A stretch of DNA of 64,000 nucleotides from JACQFZ01 sp036381895 (lineage in GTDB: Bacteria > Pseudomonadota > Gammaproteobacteria > Acidiferrobacterales > Sulfurifustaceae), in assembly GCA_036381895.1 (NCBI GenBank), contig DASVBY010000003.1, forward strand, positions 11,057 through 75,056, in the 5' to 3' direction. A program made the position numbers and the translations under genes. A model generated the notes under the pieces. It made no database searches, was not told where the DNA came from, and worked only from the letters and a program-made list of their open reading frames with translations. Position 1 is the stretch's first letter. Each line of letters opens with the position of its first letter. This document shows positions 20,372 through 29,220 of the stretch, in pieces.

Positions 20372-21295
20372 CTACCACTTGATGCGCTTGCGGTAGCGAT
20401 AGCGGATCACGATCGCGACCGCGTTCATGGCGAGCGTCATGACGATGATCACGACACCGGCCGCGGCCGCATTCTCGAGGAACGCCGCCTGCGGGCGGGA
20501 CAGCCAGTTGAACATCTGGATCGGCAGTACCGTGAACGGTGCGAACAACCACTCGAACGGCCCCGCCGGCGGATCGCCCGTGAACGGGATCGGCGGCAGG
20601 AACGCGATGAACGTGAGCGCCCCGATCGTGATGATCGGCGCGGTCTCGCCGATCGCCCGCGCCATGCCGATGATGACGCCCGTGAGGATGCCGGCGGTCG
20701 AGTAGGGCAGCACGTGGTGCGCCACGCATTGCCACTTGGTCGCGCCGAGCGCGTACGCCGCTTCGCGTATCGAGCCCGGCACCGCACGGATCGATTCGCG
20801 CGTCGCCACGATGACCACGGGGAGGATCAGCAGGCCGAGCGTGAGGCCCGCGGCGAGGATGCTCTGCCCGAGGTCGAGCTGGTAGACGAACAGCCCGAGC
20901 GCCAGCAGGCCGTAGACGATCGACGGGACGCCGGCGAGGTTCGTCACGTTGATCTCGATCAGGTCGGTGATCCAGTTGCGCGGCGCGTACTCCTCGAGGT
21001 AGATGCCGGCCGCGATCCCGAGCGGTACGCCGGCGACCGCGGTCACGAGCATGACCAGGGTCGTGCCGACCCAGGCGGAGAGGATGCCCGCCTGGCTCGC
21101 GCGGCGCGAGGGGAAGGAGGTGAAGAAATCCCAGTTGAGCCGCGGCGCGCCGTCGATCAGCAGATCGATGAACAGTGCCGTCAGCGTGATCATGCCCGCG
21201 AACATCGCCATCAGGCCGACGATGGCGAAGATCCGGTCCAAGTACTTGTGGCGCGCGATGAGGGCGCGCATCTGCGCGAGCCGGGCGGCTTCCAT
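20372..21295 (-). CDS. pstA: phosphate ABC transporter permease PstA
   Basis: 307 residues with six predicted membrane spans. The binding-protein-dependent permease loop is EAAYALGATKWQCVAHHVLP (EAA motif), and TNLAGVPSIVYGLLALGLFV is typical of PstA. It forms the inner-membrane channel with PstC. The start codon shares one base with the pstC stop (TGATG), so translation is coupled. The frame is open far upstream, but that is pstC sequence in another frame. Confidence 0.95.
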   Translation of the reverse strand: MEAARLAQMRALIARHKYLDRIFAIVGLMAMFAGMITLTALFIDLLIDGAPRLNWDFFTSFPSRRASQAGILSAWVGTTLVMLVTAVAGVPLGIAAGIYLEEYAPRNWITDLIEINVTNLAGVPSIVYGLLALGLFVYQLDLGQSILAAGLTLGLLILPVVIVATRESIRAVPGSIREAAYALGATKWQCVAHHVLPYSTAGILTGVIIGMARAIGETAPIITIGALTFIAFLPPIPFTGDPPAGPFEWLFAPFTVLPIQMFNWLSRPQAAFLENAAAAGVVIIVMTLAMNAVAIVIRYRYRKRIKW

Positions 21296-22221
21296 CAGTA
21301 CACCTCCCGATAGCGCCGCCGCAGCCAGTGGCCGACGACATTGAAGAACAGCGTCATCAGCATGAGCGTGAGGCCGGCCGCGAAAATGCTCTGGTACTCG
21401 AGGCTGCCGTGCGGCAGATCGCCGAGCGAAACCTGGACGATGTACGCCGTGATCGTGGCGGCGCTTTCCATCGGGTTCCACGTGAGGTTCGGCTGGGTGC
21501 CGGCGGCGACCGCCACCACCATGGTTTCGCCCACGGCGCGCGAGATCCCGAGGATATAGGCCGCGATGATGCCGGAGATCGCCGCCGGCGTTACCACCCA
21601 GAGCGCGGTCTGGAAGCGGGTCGCTCCCATGGCATAAGAGCCTTCGCGAATGTGCATCGGCACGGCGCGCATCGCGTCCTCGCTCACCGACGACACGTAG
21701 GGAATGATCATGATGCCGATGACGATGCCCGCCGCGAGCATGTTGAAGCCCGGGAGGTCCGGCAGGATGGTGTTCTGCAGCAGCGGGGTGACGAAGAGCA
21801 GCGCGAAGTATCCGTACACCACGGTCGGGACGCCGCTCAGGAGCTCGAGCAGCGGCTTGATGGTTTCGCGCACGCGATGCGAGGCGAACTCGGACAGGTA
21901 GATCGCGATGACGGTGCCGAGCGGCACGGCGACGATCAGCGCCACCGCGGTGGTCACGAGCGTGCCGGCGACGAGCGGCAGGATGCCGTAGCGCTTGATC
22001 GAGAACAGCGGCGTCCATTCGGTGTCCGTGAGGAAGTCCCAGAGCGAGACGTGCTCGAAGAAGCCGAGCGACTCGTACACCAGGATCACCACGATGGCTA
22101 TCGTGATGGTCACGGCGGAGAAGGCCGCGAGGAACAGCGCCCATTGGATGAGCCGCTCCATCCACTGGCGGCGCGCGCGATGGGCGAGGCGCGATCGGTC
22201 GGTCGAAACAGCGGAGCTCAC
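21295..22221 (-). CDS. pstC: phosphate ABC transporter permease PstC
   Basis: 308 residues, six predicted spans. SGVPTVVYGYFALLFVTPLL and EGSYAMGATRFQTALWVVTPAAISGI are the PstC family loop and EAA-like motif. The start is a GTG at 22221. A Pho-box-like sequence lies 43 bases upstream, and a terminator separates it from pstS, so pstCAB-phoU can be transcribed separately from pstS. Confidence 0.94.
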   Translation of the reverse strand: MSSAVSTDRSRLAHRARRQWMERLIQWALFLAAFSAVTITIAIVVILVYESLGFFEHVSLWDFLTDTEWTPLFSIKRYGILPLVAGTLVTTAVALIVAVPLGTVIAIYLSEFASHRVRETIKPLLELLSGVPTVVYGYFALLFVTPLLQNTILPDLPGFNMLAAGIVIGIMIIPYVSSVSEDAMRAVPMHIREGSYAMGATRFQTALWVVTPAAISGIIAAYILGISRAVGETMVVAVAAGTQPNLTWNPMESAATITAYIVQVSLGDLPHGSLEYQSIFAAGLTLMLMTLFFNVVGHWLRRRYREVY

Positions 22222-22263
22222 GGTGGTCGGCGCGGAAAGCTGGCGGCATGGTAGAGCGGTTTC

Positions 22264-22281
22264 GTGACAGTTTTGTTACAA
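22264..22281 (-). promoter_or_regulatory. Pho box upstream of pstC
   Basis: On the minus strand the sequence TTGTAACAAAACTGTCAC has two CTGTCAT-like heptamers (TTGTAAC and CTGTCAC) separated by AAAA, giving the 11-base PhoB repeat period. It lies 43 bases before the pstC start. Confidence 0.75.
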
Positions 22282-22330
22282 CGCGGCGGCACACCGCCGT
22301 AGCCGCCCCCGGGACTTGCCCGGCCGGTGC

Positions 22331-22358
22331 AAATAAAGAGGCGCCCGGTGGGCGCCTC
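22331..22358 (-). terminator. rho-independent terminator between pstS and pstC
   Basis: The stem GAGGCGCCC / GGGCGCCTC with a three-base loop is followed, on the minus strand, by TTTATTT. It lies 24 bases after the pstS stop. It would let pstS be made in excess of the membrane components. Confidence 0.85.
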
Positions 22359-22381
22359 CGGCTTGCGCGCGGCGGCCGCGT

Positions 22382-23380
22382 TCAGAGTTTCGCTTCGCGC
22401 TTCAGCAGGTCCTCGATCATCACGCCGGCTTCGGCCCGCCCGCCGAAGCCGGTGCCGAGGCGGTTGTTCCTGAAGTTGTTCATGGCGAGCTCATAGGCCT
22501 TCGCCGGAAGCGGCACGTAACCCACTTCCTGCGCCAGCGCCGCCGCATTCTCGAGGTAGAACTGGACGAATTCCCGCACCTCCGGGCGCCGCAGCCCCTT
22601 GTCGCTCACGTAGATGAAGATCGGCCGGGCGAGTGGCTGGTAGGTGCCGTCGACCACGGTCTCGAGCGACGGGGCGACCGGGGTCGCACCCGCCTTCGGC
22701 GCGATCGGCACCGCCTTCAGCTTGTCGGCGTTCTCCGTGTAGTAGGCGAAGCCGAAGTAGCCGAGCGCGTTCTTGTTGCGCGATACGCCCTGCACCAGCA
22801 CGTTGTCGTCCTCGCTCGCGGTGAAGTCGCCGCGCGATGCCTTCGACTCCCCGGTGACCGCTTCGGTGAAATAGTCGAAGGTGCCGGAATCGGCGCCCGG
22901 GCCGAACAGGACCAGCGGCGCGTCCGGGAAGCCGGCGCGGATCTGCTTCCAGTTCGTGATCCTGCCCTGCGCCGCGGGCTCCCACATCCTCTTCAGCTCT
23001 TCGATGGTCAGATAATCGAGCCAGTCGTTCTGCTTGTTCGTGACCACCGTGAGCGCGTCGAAGGCGACCGGAAGCTCCATGTACTTGATGCCGTTCTCCC
23101 GGCAGAGCTCCATTTCCTTCTCCAGGATCGGGCGCGAGGCGTTCGAGATGTCGGTCTCGCCGCGGCAGAACTTCTTGAAGCCGCCGCCGGTCCCGGAGAC
23201 GCCCACCGTCACCATCACTTTCCCGCGTTTCGCCTTCTGGAACTCTTCCGCGACGGCTTCGGTGACCGGATAGACGGTGCTCGAACCGTCGATCTGGACC
23301 AGTCCGGCGGTTTGCCCGGCCGTCGACGCGGCAATGCCGGCCGCGGCGGCGGCGCCGAGCAGGGTGCGCTTGAGATTCAT
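22382..23380 (-). CDS. pstS: periplasmic phosphate-binding protein PstS
   Basis: 332 residues with a signal peptide (about 1-22). The phosphate-binding fold shows QIDGSSTVYPVTEAVAEEFQ, VGVSGTGGGFKKFCRGETDISNASRPI (the phosphate loops) and FGPGADSGTFDYFTEAVTGE. It belongs to the PstS subgroup that keeps an SGTGGGFKKFC element. It binds phosphate in the periplasm and delivers it to PstCA. A Pho-box-like element is 57 bases upstream and a terminator follows. Confidence 0.95.
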   Translation of the reverse strand: MNLKRTLLGAAAAAGIAASTAGQTAGLVQIDGSSTVYPVTEAVAEEFQKAKRGKVMVTVGVSGTGGGFKKFCRGETDISNASRPILEKEMELCRENGIKYMELPVAFDALTVVTNKQNDWLDYLTIEELKRMWEPAAQGRITNWKQIRAGFPDAPLVLFGPGADSGTFDYFTEAVTGESKASRGDFTASEDDNVLVQGVSRNKNALGYFGFAYYTENADKLKAVPIAPKAGATPVAPSLETVVDGTYQPLARPIFIYVSDKGLRRPEVREFVQFYLENAAALAQEVGYVPLPAKAYELAMNNFRNNRLGTGFGGRAEAGVMIEDLLKREAKL

Positions 23381-23437
23381 CGATGCAAGCCTCCTTGGGA
23401 TGCAGGAAATATCGGTGCGTAACTATCCAGGCTTCCT

Positions 23438-23455
23438 GTGACAGTTTCATGAACC
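23438..23455 (-). promoter_or_regulatory. Pho box upstream of pstS
   Basis: On the minus strand GGTTCATGAAACTGTCAC contains two heptamers (GGTTCAT and CTGTCAC) four bases apart, matching the PhoB direct-repeat pattern. It lies 57 bases before the pstS start. Confidence 0.75.
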
Positions 23456-23539
23456 GCCGGTAACGCGCGTTTGACGGTGCGCGGGGTGAGTGCCCCGCGG
23501 CCATCGCGCGCCCTCAGCCGCGGCGCTGCGCGTACCGCG

Positions 23540-24865
23540 CTACGAGGCGGTCGCGGCGCGGCCGGCCGTATCGGCCTTTATCACGCGCTGAGGCGGAAAC
23601 ACGCAGGTGAAGGTGCTTCCTGCCCCGAGCCGGCTCTGGATGTCGAGCTGTGCGCCGTGGCGCAGGAGCACGTGCTTGACGATCGAGAGGCCCAGGCCGG
23701 TGCCGCCCGAGGCGCGCGAGCGCGCGGTATCGACGCGGTAAAAGCGTTCGGTCAGGTGTGGAAGGTGCTCGGCGGCAATGCCTTCGCCGGTATCGGCGAC
23801 CGAGAAGCTCGCCGCATCGCCGTCCGCCCGCCAGCGCAGCGTGATCGAGCCACCCGCAGGCGTGTAGTGCACGGCATTGTCGATCAGATTCGTGAAGGCG
23901 CTGTGCAGCTCCTCGCGTGAACCGCGCAGCTTGAGGTCGGGATCGGCCTCGAGTGTGATGCGATGCCGTGCCTCCCCGCTCAGCACTTCGGCGTGCTCGC
24001 GCAGCGCGGCGAGCATCTGCGGCACGTCGACGATCTCCTCGTGGCGCCGCGGCGGTGTGGTTTCGAGCCGCGAGAGCGTGAGCAGATCGTCGACCAGCCG
24101 CTGCATGCGTGCCGTCTGCTCGTACATCACCGCGAGATGCTTCTGCAGGTCTTCGGCACCGATGCGCTCCATGGCGCGCAGCGTTTCGATGTACCCTGCG
24201 AGCACGGTGACCGGCGTGCGCAGCTCGTGCGAGACGTTGGCGACGAAGACGCGCCGCATCTCCTCGAGCCGCTGCAGCCGGGTGACGTCGCGCACCAGGA
24301 AGAGCTTGAGCCGCGTCCCGAACGGGACGATCTGCAGCGCGACGGAAAGCCCCGGATCGGCCGGGGAGCTCATGTCGATGGGCTCGGAGAAGTCGCCGCG
24401 CGCGTAGTACTCGGTGAACGCCGGGTCGCGTACCAGGTTCGACAGTCGAATGCCGCGGTCGCGCGGATACTCGATGCCGAGCAGCAGCGCCGCCGACGGG
24501 TTGGCCCATTCGATCTCGTCGTGCTCGGAGAGGATCACGACGCCGTCGGGCATCGCCGCGGCGGCGCTCTGGAAGCGCCGCAGCGCGTCGGTGAGCTCGT
24601 CCGTGCGGCGCGCCGTCTGGCGCACGAGCTTGCGCACCTCGTTGAACACGTCGCCCCAGGGTCCGGCGGCGTCCGGAACTTCGCCGCGTTTGTCCGACAG
24701 CAGCCACTGGTGCAGCCGATAGAGCTGGCGCAGCTGCAGCGCGATGTAGGCGACGAGGGCGACCGCGGCGAACAGGAACGGACGCCCGACGATCGCTCCG
24801 AGCGCGCCGCCGGCGGCGACGAGCGCGCAGAGGAGCCAGACTTCACGCCAAAGGTTCTGGCGCAT
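23540..24865 (-). CDS. phoR: phosphate regulon sensor histidine kinase PhoR
   Basis: 441 residues. Two N-terminal membrane spans (about 8-48) are followed by a PAS domain (AAAAMPDGVVILSEHDEIEWANPSA begins it). The HisKA dimerisation domain has phospho-acceptor FVANVSHELRTPVTVLAGY, and the HATPase domain has FTNLIDNAVHYTPAGG, VADTGEGIA and GTGLGLSIVKHVL. This is the PhoR architecture. It phosphorylates PhoB at low phosphate. The ATG at 24865 lies 11 bases after the phoB stop; the frame is open upstream through phoB but out of its coding frame. Confidence 0.94.
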   Translation of the reverse strand: MRQNLWREVWLLCALVAAGGALGAIVGRPFLFAAVALVAYIALQLRQLYRLHQWLLSDKRGEVPDAAGPWGDVFNEVRKLVRQTARRTDELTDALRRFQSAAAAMPDGVVILSEHDEIEWANPSAALLLGIEYPRDRGIRLSNLVRDPAFTEYYARGDFSEPIDMSSPADPGLSVALQIVPFGTRLKLFLVRDVTRLQRLEEMRRVFVANVSHELRTPVTVLAGYIETLRAMERIGAEDLQKHLAVMYEQTARMQRLVDDLLTLSRLETTPPRRHEEIVDVPQMLAALREHAEVLSGEARHRITLEADPDLKLRGSREELHSAFTNLIDNAVHYTPAGGSITLRWRADGDAASFSVADTGEGIAAEHLPHLTERFYRVDTARSRASGGTGLGLSIVKHVLLRHGAQLDIQSRLGAGSTFTCVFPPQRVIKADTAGRAATAS

Positions 24866-24876
24866 GCGTCGAGGTG

Positions 24877-25575
24877 TCAGCCGCGCGCCGAGAAGCGGTA
24901 GCCGGCGCCGCGCACCGTCTGGATCAGCCGGTCGTGCGCGGTCGGCGTCAGCGCCTTGCGCAGCCGGCGGATGTGCACATCGACCGTGCGCTCCTCGACG
25001 TACACGTTGTTGCCCCAGACGCTGTCGAGCAGCCGTTCGCGGCTGTGCACGCGCTCCGGATGGGTCATGAAGAAATGCAGCAGCCGGAACTCGGTGGGGC
25101 CGAGCGCGAGATTGCGCCCGTTGGCGCTCACACGGTGCGTCGCCGGATCGAGCGTCAGGCCGTCCATCTCGAGCGGCTGCTCGGTTGCGTGCGGCGCCTG
25201 GCGGCGCAACAGCGCGTTGATACGCGCGAGCAGCTCCCGGGTGGAGAAGGGCTTGGTGATGTAGTCGTCGGCTCCGTTCTCGAGCCCGCGCACCTTGTCT
25301 TCCTCTTCGGTGCGCGCCGTGAGCATGATGATCGGGAGATGCTGCGTCAGCTTCTCGCGCCGCAGCCGCCGCGCGTATTCCACGCCGCTCGTGCCCGGAA
25401 GCATCCAGTCGAGCAGCACGAGATCGGGTGCACCGTGGAGGATCTGCGTCTGGGCTGCGGCTGCGTCCGCGGCTTCGAGCGCAACGAAGCCCGCCTGCAC
25501 CAGCGCGAGCGAGAGCATCTGGCGGATGGCGGCCTCGTCGTCGACGATCAGGATTTTCGCGCGGGGGTGGTTCAT
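24877..25575 (-). CDS. phoB: phosphate regulon response regulator PhoB
   Basis: 232 residues. The receiver domain has ILIVDDEAAIRQ, the phospho-acceptor aspartate in LVLLDWMLPGTSG and the Lys in DYITKPFSTREL. The C-terminal winged helix of OmpR/PhoB type has TEFRLLHFFMTHPERVHSRERLLD, RTVDVHIRRLRKAL and IQTVRGAGYRFS. It activates pst and other Pho genes. A candidate Pho box lies about 65 bases upstream, consistent with autoregulation. Confidence 0.96.
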   Translation of the reverse strand: MNHPRAKILIVDDEAAIRQMLSLALVQAGFVALEAADAAAAQTQILHGAPDLVLLDWMLPGTSGVEYARRLRREKLTQHLPIIMLTARTEEEDKVRGLENGADDYITKPFSTRELLARINALLRRQAPHATEQPLEMDGLTLDPATHRVSANGRNLALGPTEFRLLHFFMTHPERVHSRERLLDSVWGNNVYVEERTVDVHIRRLRKALTPTAHDRLIQTVRGAGYRFSARG

Positions 25576-25641
25576 GCCGGGCGTTCGCGGCCGCTCGCTT
25601 CCGCGAACATTTCATATCATTAATATTACAATTTCGTTACC

Positions 25642-25659
25642 ATGACAAACCCGTAACGG
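25642..25659 (-). promoter_or_regulatory. candidate Pho box upstream of phoB
   Basis: On the minus strand CCGTTACGGGTTTGTCAT has one good heptamer (TTGTCAT) and one weak one (CCGTTAC) in the 11-base register. It sits in an AT-rich divergent region between phoB and the DUF971 gene. Weaker than the other two boxes. Confidence 0.5.
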
Positions 25660-25713
25660 CGGCGCCCGACTCGTCGTATCATACGGCGCCGCGATCGCGC
25701 TTTACCGCAAGCC

Positions 25714-26088
25714 ATGCCCGTCCGACCCACCGAGATCAAGCTGCACAAGCAATCGCGCGTGCTCGAAATCGCGTTCGACGACGGCAGCCGCCATCGGCTG
25801 CCGGTCGAGTTCCTGCGAGTTTACTCTCCTTCCGCCGAAGTGCGCGGCCATGGCCCTGGCCAGGAAGTGCTGCAGGTCGGCAAGGAGCGCGTGAACATCA
25901 CTGCCATCGAGCCGGTCGGGCACTATGCGGTGCGGCTCTGTTTCGACGACGGGCACGATACCGGGCTCTACTCGTGGGAGTGGCTGCACCACCTGGCGCT
26001 CAACCAGGAGCGGCTCTGGCGCGAGTACCTCGCGAAGCTCGAGCAGGCGGGTTACCGCCGCCGCGAACCGGCCGCCGGCGAGCCATGA
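25714..26088 (+). CDS. DUF971 domain-containing protein
   Basis: 124 residues. The whole protein is one DUF971 (gamma-butyrobetaine hydroxylase N-terminal-like) domain. Typical stretches are PTEIKLHKQSRVLEIAFDDG, LPVEFLRVYSPSAEV and the C-terminal ICFDDGHDTGLYSWEWL-like segment (here LCFDDGHDTGLYSWEWLHHL). In eukaryotic dioxygenases this domain binds zinc; here the zinc residues are not obvious. It overlaps ubiE by four bases (ATGA), so it is translationally coupled to ubiquinone biosynthesis, a neighbourhood common in Gammaproteobacteria. Function unknown. Confidence 0.9.
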   Translation: MPVRPTEIKLHKQSRVLEIAFDDGSRHRLPVEFLRVYSPSAEVRGHGPGQEVLQVGKERVNITAIEPVGHYAVRLCFDDGHDTGLYSWEWLHHLALNQERLWREYLAKLEQAGYRRREPAAGEP

Positions 26089-26846
26089 GCGACGCGCCGA
26101 AGGACACGCGCACCACGCACTTCGGCTACCGGGAGGTGCCCGAAGCCGCGAAAGCGGGGCTCGTGGGCCAGGTGTTCCGCTCGGTCGCGCCGCGCTACGA
26201 CCTCATGAACGACCTCATGTCGTTCGGCATCCACCGGCTCTGGAAGCAGTACGCGGCGGCGCAATGTCCGGTGCGCGCCGGCGGCCGCGTGCTCGATGTC
26301 GCGGGCGGCAGCGGCGACATGACGGCGCTGCTCGCGCCGCGCGTCGGTCCTGCCGGCTGGGTGGTGCTGAGCGACATCAACGAAGCGATGCTCGACGTCG
26401 GCCGGGCGCGCCTTGCCGACCGCGGGATCGCCGGGAACGTCGAGTTCGTGCGCGCGGACGCGGAAAGCCTGCCGTTTCCTGCCGATTGCTTCGACAGCGT
26501 CGTGATCGCCTTCGGTCTGCGCAACGTGACACGCATCGATCGCGCGCTCGCTTCGATGTTCCGCGTGTTGCGGCCCGGCGGCTGCCTGCTCGTGCTCGAG
26601 TTCTCGCACGTGACGCGCGCGCCGCTGCGCGCCCTGTACGACGTGTACTCGTTCACCGTGCTCCCGCTCCTCGGGCGGGTGGTCGCGGGCGACGAAGCGA
26701 GCTACCGCTACCTGGCGGAGTCGATACGGCGCCACCCCGACCAGGAGACGCTCAAGGGCATGATGGAGCAGGCCGGGTTCGAGCGCGTGCGCTATTTCAA
26801 TCTCACGAGCGGCGTCGTCGCGCTGCACAAGGGTTACAAGTTGTGA
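26085..26846 (+). CDS. ubiE: ubiquinone/menaquinone C-methyltransferase UbiE
   Basis: 253 residues, family length. THFGYREVPEAAKAGLVGQVF and VAPRYDLMNDLMSFGIHRLWK are the UbiE N-terminal signature. SAM-binding motif I is VLDVAGGSGDMTALLA, and motif II is ADAESLPFPADCFDSVVIAFGLRNV. It C-methylates the quinone ring precursor. The start at 26085 gives MSDAPKDTR and overlaps the DUF971 stop. Confidence 0.96.
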   Translation: MSDAPKDTRTTHFGYREVPEAAKAGLVGQVFRSVAPRYDLMNDLMSFGIHRLWKQYAAAQCPVRAGGRVLDVAGGSGDMTALLAPRVGPAGWVVLSDINEAMLDVGRARLADRGIAGNVEFVRADAESLPFPADCFDSVVIAFGLRNVTRIDRALASMFRVLRPGGCLLVLEFSHVTRAPLRALYDVYSFTVLPLLGRVVAGDEASYRYLAESIRRHPDQETLKGMMEQAGFERVRYFNLTSGVVALHKGYKL

Positions 26847-26889
26847 CGCCCGCAGCCACCCGCTCGCGCGCCGTGGCCGTGACCGTCCC

Positions 26890-27492
26890 ATGAGCGCGCT
26901 GCCCTCGCTCGAATCGCTGCTCGAGCGCGTGGTGAATCCCGTGCTGCGGCTCGACCCCGACGCCGTGCGCCGGCTCGCGGCGCTCGAAGGCAAGTCGATT
27001 CTGCTCGAGCTCGCCGGCGCGGACGCGCCGCTGCGCCTGTACGTGCTGCCTGCGGCCGACGGCTTGCGCCTGCGGCGCGACTACGACCGCCTCCCCGATG
27101 TCACCATCAGCGGTACGCCCGCCGTGTTCCTGCGCCAGCTGCTGAGCGGGCCGACCGTATCCGGCGAGCTCGTCGTGCGCGGCGACATCGAGCTCGGGCA
27201 GCGCTTCCAGCGCATCCTCGCCACCGCGGCGCCCGATTGGGAGGAGGGGCTGGCGCGCGTGGTCGGCGACGTGCCGGCGCGGCAGCTCGCGCGCGCGGCC
27301 GTGGCGCTGCGCGGCTGGGCGCGGCAGTCGCTGCGCACGCTCGGGCTCGACGCTGCCGAGTACCTGCAGGAGGAGGCGTTCGTGCTCGCCAAGCGCGAGC
27401 GCGTCGAGCGCTTCCTGCGCGAGGTGGACCGCCTGCGCGAGGACGCCGATCGACTTGAGCAGCGGCTGCAGCGATTGGGCGCGCGCACATGA
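26890..27492 (+). CDS. ubiJ: ubiquinone biosynthesis accessory factor UbiJ (SCP2 domain)
   Basis: 200 residues. The N-terminal SCP2 lipid-binding domain (LESLLERVVNPVLRLDPDAV, then LRRDYDRLPDVTISGTPAVFLRQLL and VRGDIELGQRFQRIL) is followed by a helical, partly coiled-coil C-terminus (VERFLREVDRLREDADRLEQRLQRL). UbiJ organises the Ubi complex by binding quinone intermediates. Its stop overlaps the ubiB start by four bases; the order ubiE-ubiJ-ubiB is the classical one. Confidence 0.9.
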   Translation: MSALPSLESLLERVVNPVLRLDPDAVRRLAALEGKSILLELAGADAPLRLYVLPAADGLRLRRDYDRLPDVTISGTPAVFLRQLLSGPTVSGELVVRGDIELGQRFQRILATAAPDWEEGLARVVGDVPARQLARAAVALRGWARQSLRTLGLDAAEYLQEEAFVLAKRERVERFLREVDRLREDADRLEQRLQRLGART

Positions 27493-29177
27493 TCCGCCTG
27501 CGGCAGCTCGGCCGTCTCGCGCGCATCGCGCGCATCTTCATTCGCCACGGGCTCGACGAGTTCGTGACGGCCATTCCGGTGTTTCGTCCCTACCGCTGGG
27601 TGCTGCGGCTCTCGCCCGCGCGGCTCATGGCGCGCCGCGCGGCGCCGCGCGGCGTACGGCTGCGCGAGGCGCTCGAGGAGCTCGGCCCGGTGTTCGTCAA
27701 GCTCGGACAGGTCATCTCGACCCGTCCCGATCTCGTGCCCGAGGACATTTTCGAGGAGCTGGTCAAGCTGCAGGATCGCGTGCCGCCGTTTCCCGGCGTC
27801 GAGGCGGCGCGCATCGTGAGCGCGGCGCTCGGTGCGCCGCTGGAGCAGCACTTTCGCCGCTTCGACACCGAGCCGATCGCCTCGGCTTCGATCGCGCAGG
27901 TGCACCTCGCCGAGCTGCACGACGGCGAGCAGGTGGCGGTGAAGGTGCTGCGCCCCGGGATCGAGGCGGTCATCGAGCGCGACCTCGAGGTCATGTACCT
28001 GCTCGCGCGGCTGGTACACCGGTACCTCCCCGACGGGCCGCGGCTGCGGCCGGTGGAGGTGATCGATCAGTTCCGCAAGACCATCTTTCACGAGCTCGAT
28101 CTGCGCCGCGAGGCGGCGAACGCGAGTCAGCTGCGCGCGAACTTCGCTGGCTCGAGGCTGCTCTACGTGCCGAAGGTGTACTGGGATCTCACGCGGCGCG
28201 AAGTGCTGGTGATGGAGCGCATCGAGGGTATTCCCATCAGCAACGTCGAGGCGCTCAAGGCCGCGGGTGTCGATCTGCGGCGGCTGTCGCACAACGGCGT
28301 CGAAATCTTCTTCACCCAGGCGTTTCGCGACGGCTTCTTTCACGCCGACATGCATCCCGGCAACATCTTCGTGTCGCCGGACGGCGAATACCGCGCGGTC
28401 GACTTCGGCATCATGGGTACCCTCGGCGAGGAGGACAAACGCTACCTCGCCGTGAATTTCATCGCGTTCTTCAATCGCGATTATCGCGGCGTCGCGGAGG
28501 CGCACCTGCGTGCCGGCTGGGTGCCGGCAGGAACGCCGGTAGCCGAATTCGAGGCCGCGATCCGCGCGGTGTGCGAGCCGATCTTCGCGCGACCGATCAA
28601 GGACATCTCGTTCGGACGCCTGCTGCTGCAGCTGTTCCAGACCGCGCGGCAGTTCAATATGGAGGTACAGCCGCAGCTGGTGCTGCTGCAGAAGACGCTT
28701 TTCAACATCGAGGGTCTCGGCCGGCGGCTCTATCCGGACCTCGACCTCTGGGTCACGGCGAAACCCTACCTCGAGCGCTGGGCGCGGGAGCACATGGGTC
28801 CGACCGCGCTCCTGCGGGAGCTGCGCGGCGAGCTGCCCAAGTGGTGGTCCTGGCTGCCGCGGCTGCCCGGACTCATGTACGAGACGCTGCAGCGGGCCCA
28901 CGATGGCGAGCTCGCGCTCGAATGGAAATCCGCCGAGCTCGCGCGCCTGCGGCGGCAGCTCGAAGACAGCGAGCGGCGCTATCGCGGGGTGCTCGCCGGG
29001 AGCCTCCTGATCCTGACGGCCGGCGTGATTCTCGGGCTGAGCGGCGATTTCGGCGAAGCGCTTACTTTTCCCGTGGCCGTTGGTGGGGCGCTCGGCGCTC
29101 TCGGTGCGTGGATGCTGTGGCGCTCGCGCCGGCGCGAGGGGGTTGCCCCGGAGCTCAAGCTCGGGCGAAGCGTCTGA
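27489..29177 (+). CDS. ubiB: ubiquinone biosynthesis atypical kinase UbiB
   Basis: 562 residues, family length. The ABC1/ADCK atypical kinase domain has the KxGQ motif (VFVKLGQVISTRPDLVPED), the Ala-rich loop IASASIAQVHLAEL, the catalytic region FHADMHPGNIFVSPDG and metal-binding AVDFGIMG. Two C-terminal membrane spans (about residues 505-545) anchor it. It is needed for CoQ synthesis, probably by extracting lipid intermediates at the expense of ATP. Confidence 0.95.
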   Translation: MIRLRQLGRLARIARIFIRHGLDEFVTAIPVFRPYRWVLRLSPARLMARRAAPRGVRLREALEELGPVFVKLGQVISTRPDLVPEDIFEELVKLQDRVPPFPGVEAARIVSAALGAPLEQHFRRFDTEPIASASIAQVHLAELHDGEQVAVKVLRPGIEAVIERDLEVMYLLARLVHRYLPDGPRLRPVEVIDQFRKTIFHELDLRREAANASQLRANFAGSRLLYVPKVYWDLTRREVLVMERIEGIPISNVEALKAAGVDLRRLSHNGVEIFFTQAFRDGFFHADMHPGNIFVSPDGEYRAVDFGIMGTLGEEDKRYLAVNFIAFFNRDYRGVAEAHLRAGWVPAGTPVAEFEAAIRAVCEPIFARPIKDISFGRLLLQLFQTARQFNMEVQPQLVLLQKTLFNIEGLGRRLYPDLDLWVTAKPYLERWAREHMGPTALLRELRGELPKWWSWLPRLPGLMYETLQRAHDGELALEWKSAELARLRRQLEDSERRYRGVLAGSLLILTAGVILGLSGDFGEALTFPVAVGGALGALGAWMLWRSRRREGVAPELKLGRSV

Positions 29178-29220
29178 CCTGTGATACCATTATTCAAAAT
29201 TCCCGCGTTACCGTGCAGTC

